Source: Acidobacteriaceae bacterium (GTDB lineage: Bacteria > Acidobacteriota > Terriglobia > Terriglobales > Acidobacteriaceae). Taken from it: 23,684 nucleotides of DNA. Positions 8,801 to 14,772 of this stretch are shown here, piece after piece. The position numbers and the translations under genes are program-made. A model generated the notes under the pieces. It saw only the letters and a program-made list of their open reading frames with translations, searched no databases and was not told where the DNA came from. Every line of letters begins with the position of its first letter. Position 1 is the first letter of the stretch. Where the stretch lies: contig PMGP01000143.1 in the NCBI GenBank assembly GCA_003156235.1, positions 1 through 23,684 on the forward strand. Direction: 5' to 3'.

Positions 8801-9699
8801 TGCTGCTTACGGCGACGGTTGCCACGTCCTCTGCTTATACTCCGACAGGGACGGTGACTTTCACTGTCACCGATTCGGGCGGCCATTCGACTACCGGAAC
8901 TGGCACGTTGACGCAAGGGACCGGAGGCTATCAGGCTACCTACTCCTACAATCCGGCCGCTCCCGCGGCAGGAGTCGCGTACGATGTCATCTCAATCACG
9001 GCTACCTATTCTGGAGATATCAACTTCAGCCCCTCGACTTCCGCTAGCAGCTCGTTCGACGTATCGGGCACGCAGGGATCGGTAACGATCACTCCAAGCG
9101 CAACGAGCTTGACCACCAGCAACGCGAATCCCGGCTCGGTGACCTTCACCATAACTCCCTATGGTGGTTTTGTCGGAGTCATTGGGTTCAGTTGCGATCC
9201 CACCACCTTGCCCGCGAATGCTCGCTGCGTGTTTTCGCCCGGACAGGCAAGCATTGGCCAACCAAATACAACCAGCGGTAACTTTCCAAATCCGACGGTG
9301 AAGCTGACGATCGCGCTCAATCAGGATCCGCAGACGCCGCTCGTAAGCACGATGATCTGGTGGGCAGCAGGATTCACGGGCCTTCTGCTCCTCTTTGCAC
9401 GCCGGCGTATGAAGGCTATAGCCCACGCGGGAGCTTGGAATGTGTTCCTCCTGGTCGCCGCTATCGGAGTCTTGTCTGCCGGTATCCTGGGTTCGACTGG
9501 ATGCACAAGTGGTCTTGCGTTCGCAACTCCAACGGGGACGAGTACCGTGACGGTCAACGCTTGGTCTGATCCCTACCAGTCTGGCAGTACAAGCAATACG
9601 CAAGCCTGCACTGTTCCTGGCAGCAATCCGTCAGTGATAAATCCCACGCTGTATCCCTGCTCGGGGCAAACATTCCAACTGAGCGTGACCGTGCAGTAG
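5884..9699 (+). CDS. Secreted or envelope NHL-repeat and Ig-like-repeat protein
   Basis: This 1271-residue protein starts at ATG 5884, eight bases after GAGG; the ATG at 5878 overlaps that site. A long N-terminal stretch leads to a signal helix (AAGLMMLALLALFAAEASASA). Two sets of NHL-type blades, about 77-350 and 463-730, repeat the pattern 'GVAVDGAGNLFVADTGNNRI'. Between them is a beta-rich insert with cysteines. An ASPM/Hydin-like module follows (about 740-840, YSVENAGNYVLTF), then Ig-like repeats (about 847-1063, PIGSVSLVVDG and PTGTVTFTV). Two hydrophobic helices come late (about 1155-1170 and 1187-1205), separated by FARRRMKA. The second ends in LGSTGC, resembling a lipobox but internal. 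NHL propellers usually bind proteins or ligands. The position between receptor and hydrolases suggests an envelope scaffold or binding role; no catalytic site is visible. Confidence 0.8.
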   Translation: MKRLQQDNRMNVRPRPTLWRLQMLSKDWMKGWTRRAAGLMMLALLALFAAEASASAPAAVIYNHTTVPSTGLPGSQNGVALDACGNVYTIQGGSGNVYETPAGGGAATQVFTGFAYSWSGDIFIYINPAKTYAYISEGFGGSNQVIQAPIVNCALQIGSTPTYVSNTIDGGWWAAGAITTDAAGDIFYTDWSSNSIIETSADLTKQTQLPTGLGSLSTGVAVDSHNNLYFAQGSSIYELAYSGGKYSTTPVTISTGYASVVGLTFDGAGNLYVSDAGMNYANDGAILVIPNETNGSTTALNLSDQYVLAGGPTNSWSAPLNLSLSGAVAVDGQGNVYYGNGDSNINKFTVGKVNFGSSTIGAPVTATAYVVFNASVTPAAINVISNNGAFKTTGGTCAASNGYSASNICTITASYTPVVPGVAESALTLIDSSNNVLGTAYLSGVGTGAGLTIDPGTLSGKGSGYSAPKGAAVDTAGNLYIADSGASSIYEIPAGSSTPVALGSGLSAPQGVAVDGAGNLFVADTGNNRIVEIPVVGGTLTTANQIVIVSSTSTLAGLALNAPQAIIVDGSGALYIADTGNKRIVYLPFIPGWETSPAIALGSGLTSPSALALDAQGNLYIADSSTGDVYKLQAPTSKPVQSAILSGYSAPSGVAVDASGAVFVVDQGNQKVWRVPNISGALVPTSSLNVTGQLNAAGTPVVADPYGLALDASGNVYVTDSTNAAVYEVARTSATQSAGKWSPGSTSDPVTYSVENAGNYVLTFATPFETASGDTTQFSLLSSESGACANGATVAAGASCSVEATFNPASNAALGSYTDTLTLSSNAANSASQTIVITGAAAVTAATQTTVTQTSPSGSPVFGQSVSFSVSVASVVAANGTPIGSVSLVVDGITKQTSALSSGTVSFTLAGGVLAGGSHSITAEYLGGGSGNIAYSASSGTLSVAVALVPSITTISYSTLYVQPSSQPSGTAMLLTATVATSSAYTPTGTVTFTVTDSGGHSTTGTGTLTQGTGGYQATYSYNPAAPAAGVAYDVISITATYSGDINFSPSTSASSSFDVSGTQGSVTITPSATSLTTSNANPGSVTFTITPYGGFVGVIGFSCDPTTLPANARCVFSPGQASIGQPNTTSGNFPNPTVKLTIALNQDPQTPLVSTMIWWAAGFTGLLLLFARRRMKAIAHAGAWNVFLLVAAIGVLSAGILGSTGCTSGLAFATPTGTSTVTVNAWSDPYQSGSTSNTQACTVPGSNPSVINPTLYPCSGQTFQLSVTVQ

Positions 9700-9719
9700 C
9701 TCCTGTGTCTCATCCTCCT

Positions 9720-9759
9720 TCCGGCCGAGAGCGGCATTCGTTCCCGGCCGGAGATTTTT
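9720..9759 (+). terminator. Candidate intrinsic terminator after the NHL/Ig protein gene
   Basis: CCGGCCG at 9721-9727 pairs with CGGCCGG at 9745-9751, with one added T-A pair, and TTTTT follows at 9755-9759. The 17-base loop is longer than usual. The placement, 20 bases after the stop codon and before an independent Shine-Dalgarno for the next gene, supports at least partial termination. Confidence 0.6.
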
Positions 9760-9810
9760 AACACTCTAGCTGGACAGCAGCATAGCGCCGCTCTAGGAGT
9801 CTCTCTACAA

Positions 9811-12726
9811 ATGAAGAGTGTTTTTTCTTGCTTAACTGCCATTATCGTTGTTGTTATCTTCTTGAACGGTTGCGGCAGTGGCGGCAAAGCCACTCAATCC
9901 TCCGTTACTCCCACGATCACATGGAATACGCCTGCGCCGGTTACAGTCGGCACGGCGTTGAGCAGCACGCAGTTGAATGCAACAGCGAATGTCACCGGCA
10001 CATTTGTCTATACGCCCGCAGCGGGCACGGTGATGAACACCGCCGGTGCACAAACGCTCTCCGTCACGTTCACGCCGAATGATACTACCAGCTACAATTC
10101 GGCCACTGGGAGTGTGACTCTTACCGTTAATGCCGTCTCTCCGGTCACCCCCACTGTCGCCGTCAACCCCACTTCGTCCGGCATCACCACTGCGCAGTCG
10201 CTCTCGGTCACGGTAACAGTCTCCGGCACGAGCGGCGCGCCCACCGGCTCAGTGGTTCTTTCCAGCGGAAGCTATACCTCTGCTTCCACGACACTCAGCT
10301 CCGGCTCTGCCACCATCGTTATCACCGCCGGATTGCTCGCTACCGGCTTCGACACGCTGACCGCCAAGTACACCCCAGACTCCGCCAGCTCCTCTTCGTA
10401 CAACTCTGCCTCGGGAACCGGCTCGGTTACCGTCTATGCAGGCAGTGTCACGGCCGTTACAGTCAATATCAATCCACTGGCCAATCGCCATCAGATCAGT
10501 CTGTTTGTTTACGGGAACAATGACGAAACGATTTCGGACATCACCGACGCAGGCTTCACCTATTCACGATGGGGCGGCAACGACGCCTCGAACTATAACT
10601 ACCTGCTGCAAACCCGCAATTCCGCCGGAGACTGGTACTTCGAGGACTATGGAGGCGCGGGCGACCAGGTTGGACTGATCACCCAAACCCAAAACGCCGG
10701 CAGCCATGCGCTGACCACGATGGCGATGATGGATTGGGTGGCCGGGGAAGCCGAGACCAGCAGCAATCGCAACTGGAGCTTCTCCGTTGCGAAATTCGGA
10801 GCTCAGTGTTCTTTCGATCCCAACAACACAGACGCTGGCAACGGCTTGGTAGCCGGCTCGACCGGCAACTGCAACACCAGTAAGTCGCCTGTGACCACCA
10901 ATGCCGTGACCACGGCCTACTACCCGCTGGTAGACACCGCATCGGAGTGCCCGTCGGGGACTACGGATGGAAGCACCTGCATCGACCGAGAAACCTGGGC
11001 GAAGGCGCTGGCCGCGGCCTTCAACGGCAGCAGCGAGACTTGCTCGGTGCCTTATTCGTCGATCACCTCCTGCCACTTCTACGACATGGATAACGAACCC
11101 GATATCTGGAGTGGCACACACATGGATGTACACCCCGCACCTGCGGGCTATGACGAACTTGCCAACCTCTACGAGAAAGAAGCGACGAATCTGAAGTCAT
11201 GGGATCCAGAGGCAGTGCGGTTTGGTCCGGTTTTCTGCTGCTGGTGGTTCTACTGGAACGGCTCCAACAACAATGACAAGGGCAACCACGGCGGGGTGGA
11301 CTTTTTGCCCTGGTGGCTGAATCAGGTCTACTGGATGGACAAAACCAACGGCGCGCGCACGCTGGATGTCTTCGACATCCATGCCTATGCAGACTGCGGC
11401 CCCACCACCAATTTCACTAACACGCAGCTTAAGGCAGCCACGGTTGCGTGCGCTGGTTTTTACTGGGATCCGGCCACGGTGAACCAGGATACGAACAATA
11501 CTTATACAACCAATGAGGAGCCTAACCCCGGCATTCCCTTCGTGATCCCGCGCATGAAGGCCATGGTCAACGAAATCTATCCCGGCACGCCCCTGTCCTT
11601 TACTGAATGGGGCGCGGGCCTTGCGGCTAACGCTGGAACGGATTTCTCGACGGCAATCGCCGATGCGGATACCTTAGGCGTCTTCGGGCGCGAGGGACTT
11701 GGCATTGCCTCGCGCTGGGGCGGCCCAACCTCCGGGACTCCCGAATACCCGGCCTGGAAGTTGTTTACCAATTACGACGGGGCGCATCACCAGTTCGAGC
11801 CGCTGTCGATCTCTGCTACCAACAACGGCAATTCTGCTCTGTTCAGCAGTTTCGCCTCGCTGAATTCTGCCGGTACGGTGATGACGGTGATGGTCCTCAA
11901 CAAGGATCCAAACAACGCGGCGCAGGCAAACTTCAACCTCTCCGGATTCAGCGCGTCCAACTACGTGGCCTACACGCTGTCCTCAACCTCCTCCAGCGCG
12001 ATTTCTGCCTCCAGTTCGCAGTCCTGGAGCGCTACCCAAATCTTCGCGCCCTACAGCATCACGCTGCTGGTGATCAACGGAAGCGAAGCCTCCAAACCCG
12101 TATCGGAGTGGAGCCTCAACCCCGACGACCTGATGATTCCCGCCTCGGGCACGGCAACCCTGCATCCGGCGATCACGAGCGGCAGCGCCACAGTGACGCT
12201 CTCCTCGGCGGTCTTCGACGCATACGAGGGGGCGGCGGCATGCAACGGAACGCTGCTGATCGGCAACGCTACGATCACTGCGACCCAGCCCGCAACCATC
12301 ACCGTGAATGCAGGCAGCACTTCCGGTTTCTGCCACTTTACTGTTACGGGCAGCGATGGCACAGCAACCCAGGCCCAGGGCGGCTGGATCGTCGTGGGCA
12401 AACCCGCCGCCACGCTTGCCGTCCAGTCAGGCAACGGCCAAACGGGCAGCGCTGGAACGGCTCTTTCGCAGTCGCTCGCCGTTACGTTGAGTCCCGGACA
12501 GTCCGGCGGCTCGTCCAATGGCGCGGGCATTCTGTTCACTACCACGGCGGGCACACTTTCCAATGGAACCACCAGCGGAACCAGCGTGATTGCCACAACC
12601 AACTCATCGGGGACCGCTTCAGTCACTCTGACGCTGCCTTCGTCCAAGGGAACTGTGACCGTCACCGCGCAGGATCAGTTCGCGCTCGGCGGAGCTTCAG
12701 TTACTTTCACGGAAACGGCTCAATAA
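9811..12726 (+). CDS. GH44 endo-beta-1,4-glucanase/xyloglucanase, lipoprotein (copy A)
   Basis: This 971-residue lipoprotein starts at ATG 9811, with AGGAG at 9795-9799. The signal peptide ends in lipobox LNGC, so Cys21 should be acylated. Two Ig-like modules follow: an MBG-like one at about 32-108 and one at about 113-213 (PTGSVVLSSGSYTS). The GH44 barrel begins near 218 with NINPLANRHQIS. Key motifs are FYDMDNEPDIW, with acid/base E429, and SFTEWG, with nucleophile E599. The 170-residue gap agrees with the catalytic pair of characterised GH44 enzymes (E186/E359 in Cel44A). DPEAVRFGPV and LDVFDIHAYAD are further family signatures. A C-terminal beta domain (to about 757) and Big_1/invasin-like Ig modules complete it. 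GH44 enzymes cleave beta-1,4-glucans including xyloglucan; the exact substrate here is unproven. It is unusually cysteine-rich for the family. Confidence 0.9.
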   Translation: MKSVFSCLTAIIVVVIFLNGCGSGGKATQSSVTPTITWNTPAPVTVGTALSSTQLNATANVTGTFVYTPAAGTVMNTAGAQTLSVTFTPNDTTSYNSATGSVTLTVNAVSPVTPTVAVNPTSSGITTAQSLSVTVTVSGTSGAPTGSVVLSSGSYTSASTTLSSGSATIVITAGLLATGFDTLTAKYTPDSASSSSYNSASGTGSVTVYAGSVTAVTVNINPLANRHQISLFVYGNNDETISDITDAGFTYSRWGGNDASNYNYLLQTRNSAGDWYFEDYGGAGDQVGLITQTQNAGSHALTTMAMMDWVAGEAETSSNRNWSFSVAKFGAQCSFDPNNTDAGNGLVAGSTGNCNTSKSPVTTNAVTTAYYPLVDTASECPSGTTDGSTCIDRETWAKALAAAFNGSSETCSVPYSSITSCHFYDMDNEPDIWSGTHMDVHPAPAGYDELANLYEKEATNLKSWDPEAVRFGPVFCCWWFYWNGSNNNDKGNHGGVDFLPWWLNQVYWMDKTNGARTLDVFDIHAYADCGPTTNFTNTQLKAATVACAGFYWDPATVNQDTNNTYTTNEEPNPGIPFVIPRMKAMVNEIYPGTPLSFTEWGAGLAANAGTDFSTAIADADTLGVFGREGLGIASRWGGPTSGTPEYPAWKLFTNYDGAHHQFEPLSISATNNGNSALFSSFASLNSAGTVMTVMVLNKDPNNAAQANFNLSGFSASNYVAYTLSSTSSSAISASSSQSWSATQIFAPYSITLLVINGSEASKPVSEWSLNPDDLMIPASGTATLHPAITSGSATVTLSSAVFDAYEGAAACNGTLLIGNATITATQPATITVNAGSTSGFCHFTVTGSDGTATQAQGGWIVVGKPAATLAVQSGNGQTGSAGTALSQSLAVTLSPGQSGGSSNGAGILFTTTAGTLSNGTTSGTSVIATTNSSGTASVTLTLPSSKGTVTVTAQDQFALGGASVTFTETAQ
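12622..12696 (+). repeat. 75-bp block nearly identical to 17350-17424
   Basis: This 3'-terminal coding block of GH44 copy A matches the same place in copy B at 73 of 75 bases, including third codon positions. The rest of the two genes has diverged visibly at protein and DNA level. Recombination, gene conversion or shared origin of the C-terminal module would explain it. Confidence 0.85.
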
Positions 12727-12788
12727 CCCCGCACGGGTTCACGCGTCTCCAGGGCGCTTTTCGCGGCCTGGAGAGGATCACTGCTCCG

Positions 12789-12925
12789 CTAGGGAACCTC
12801 TGAATAAGTCGATGTTTTGAAAGGGCACGACTTTAGTCGTGCCGCAAATGCAGCAAAATCAATGCGGGCTTTAGCCCCTGAGGGAATGTTGGACCGCAAC
12901 AATGACTTGATCAGAGGTTCCCTAG
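12789..12925. repeat. MITE-like palindromic element 1 (137 bp)
   Basis: The ends 12789-12810 and 12904-12925 are inverted repeats matching at 20 of 22 bases (outer part CTAGGGAACCTCTGA). Inside are two small hairpins with similar cores: GGCACGACT/AGTCGTGCC at 12824-12843 and GGGCT/AGCCC at 12866-12877, both closing on CTTTAG. No protein is encoded. The boundary CTAG is itself palindromic and could be a target duplication. This looks like a non-autonomous mobile or REP-type intergenic element; a relationship to a named insertion sequence cannot be judged here. Confidence 0.7.
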
Positions 12926-13043
12926 AGCATTTTCAGCTCAGGTGTTTGCAGTTGAATCCGTTCGTTGTGCATTCCCACCCATTCCGCAAAATACGCGGAA
13001 TGGATGGGGCACCCAAAGTTTTGTCTACGCATGAAAACGCTCT
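12924..13043. repeat. MITE-like palindromic element 2 (120 bp), abutting element 1
   Basis: AGAGCATTTTC at 12924-12934 is mirrored by GAAAACGCTCT at 13033-13043, with 10 of 11 positions pairing. Inside, CCATTCCGC at 12979-12987 pairs perfectly with GCGGAATGG at 12995-13003, flanked by C-rich and G-rich arms (CCCACC, GATGGGG). It shares two bases with element 1. Together the two elements fill most of the 368-bp gap between the GH44 and GH39 genes, leaving only about 50 bases of leader before GH39. Confidence 0.6.
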
Positions 13044-13094
13044 AAGAACTCGCTTCAATCTCGTCAGCCAATTTCTTTGAAGGAAGTAGATATC

Positions 13095-14693
13095 ATGTTC
13101 AATTCCGTTCCACAGCGGCTTTCTATCCTGGCCATCGGTTTCTTTATTGCTTCATCTGCCCTATCTCTGGCGGCTCAATCGCAACCAGCTTCGTCTCGTA
13201 CGATTGCCATTGATCTTCAAGACTCGACGGGGCCGGTAGATCGCTTCTTCGATTTATCGGTTGGCTCCGATTATCCTGGCACGCTGATTCGCGCTGACAG
13301 CCAGGCGCAACTCAAGCTCGCTGTGGATGAACTCGGCTTTCGTTCTATCCGTTTTCACGCGATTTTTCACGATGTGTTGGGAACAGTGCGTGTCGAAGAT
13401 GGAAAGACCGTCTACAACTGGTCGAAGATTGACGAGCTTTATGACGACTTGCTGGCCCGGCACATCCGACCGTTTGTCGAACTCGGCTTCACGCCCAAGG
13501 CGCTTGCAACGTCGCAGAACAGCATCTTCTATTGGAACGGCAATACTTCGCACCCGAAGCCGGAAGGTTGGCGCGACCTTATTGATGCTTACATCCGGCA
13601 CATCGAGGAGCGCTATGGCAAGGACGAAGTGCGCACGTGGTTTTTTGAAGTGTGGAACGAGCCAAACCTTTCCGGCTTCTGGGAAGGCGCCGATCAGAAG
13701 GCCTACTTTGAGCTTTTCGATCTGACGTCGAAGACGATCAAGGCCATTGACCCTGTGTTGCGGGTCGGAGGACCGAGCACTGCCGGTGCCGCATGGGTTC
13801 CGGAATTTCTCGCGCATGTGAAGCAGAGCGGCGCAGCGGTTGACTTTGTAACAACGCACACCTATGGCGTCGATGGAGGTTTTCTGGATCAAGACGGTGT
13901 CGGCGATACGAAGTTATCGGCAAATCCGGACGCGATTCTGGACGATGTTCGCCGCGTGCGGAAGGAGATTTCGGCTTCGCCGTTTCCCGCGCTTCCGCTG
14001 TACTTTACCGAGTGGAACACAAGTTATACGCCGCGCGATTCGGTGCATGATTCCTACATCAGCGCGCCTTACATCCTGACCAAGCTCAAAGCCAGTCAGG
14101 GATTGCTGCAAGGGATGAGCTACTGGACCTACACGGATTTGTTCGAAGAACCCGGACCGCCGACGGCGCCATTTCAAGGTGGATTTGGCCTGCTGAATCC
14201 GCAAGGCATTCGCAAGCCGGCCTTTTTTGCGTACAAATATCTTCACGCGCTTCAAGGCGAGAGTATCAAGACAAGCGATCCGCAGGCGATGGTGGCCACG
14301 CAGGATGGAAACGTTGCGGCTGTGATTTGGGATTTCGAGCAGCCGGAGCAGAAGGTGAGCAATCGGCCCTTCTATACCAAGCTGGTTCCCAATCATGCTG
14401 CCGTGCCGGTTCAGTTGCAGGTAACTCATCTTGCGCCTAATGCCGCATACCGCGTGGAAGTGTATCGCACCGGCTATCGCGCCAACGATGCGTATTCTGC
14501 GTACATCGAGATGGGCATGCCCAAGGATTTGAGCGTGGCGCAACTGGCGCGCCTACGCGAGCTGACGCGCGACCTGCCAGAGACAGACAAGGTGCTGCAA
14601 AGCGGGCCGGATGGTACGGCTGAGTTGACCGTGCCGGTGTACAGCAACGATGTTGTACTCGTCAAGCTGAAACGCAGCCGGGCTAACAACTAG
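13095..14693 (+). CDS. Secreted GH39 glycoside hydrolase, beta-xylosidase type
   Basis: The protein has 532 residues from ATG 13095, preceded by AAGGAAG. A TTG six codons upstream is in frame but lies before that site. The signal peptide is ILAIGFFIASSALSLAAQ. The GH39 barrel shows FFEVWNEPNLSGFW, with acid/base E189, and LYFTEWNTSY, with nucleophile E306. Their 117-residue spacing equals that of characterised GH39 xylosidases (E160/E277). Further signatures are IDPVLRVGGPSTAGAAW, VDFVTTHTYG and GMSYWTYTDLFEE. GH39 contains beta-xylosidases, alpha-L-iduronidases and some arabinosidases or galactosidases. Xylosidase is favoured because plant-glucan hydrolases flank the gene. It sits between the two GH44 copies, downstream of two repeat elements that may have separated it from the upstream transcript. 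Confidence 0.88.
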   Translation: MFNSVPQRLSILAIGFFIASSALSLAAQSQPASSRTIAIDLQDSTGPVDRFFDLSVGSDYPGTLIRADSQAQLKLAVDELGFRSIRFHAIFHDVLGTVRVEDGKTVYNWSKIDELYDDLLARHIRPFVELGFTPKALATSQNSIFYWNGNTSHPKPEGWRDLIDAYIRHIEERYGKDEVRTWFFEVWNEPNLSGFWEGADQKAYFELFDLTSKTIKAIDPVLRVGGPSTAGAAWVPEFLAHVKQSGAAVDFVTTHTYGVDGGFLDQDGVGDTKLSANPDAILDDVRRVRKEISASPFPALPLYFTEWNTSYTPRDSVHDSYISAPYILTKLKASQGLLQGMSYWTYTDLFEEPGPPTAPFQGGFGLLNPQGIRKPAFFAYKYLHALQGESIKTSDPQAMVATQDGNVAAVIWDFEQPEQKVSNRPFYTKLVPNHAAVPVQLQVTHLAPNAAYRVEVYRTGYRANDAYSAYIEMGMPKDLSVAQLARLRELTRDLPETDKVLQSGPDGTAELTVPVYSNDVVLVKLKRSRANN

Positions 14694-14772
14694 AGGACGC
14701 ATTCCGCAACGGCATACTACGCGCGAGTGCTGGTTTTTACGCCTTTCGCAGAAGGGGTTGAAGGGTTTTTGT

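Noticed and set aside
12817..13080. 87-codon plus-strand frame between GH44 and GH39
   Set aside because: It spans the two palindromic elements and has no ribosome binding site or family resemblance.
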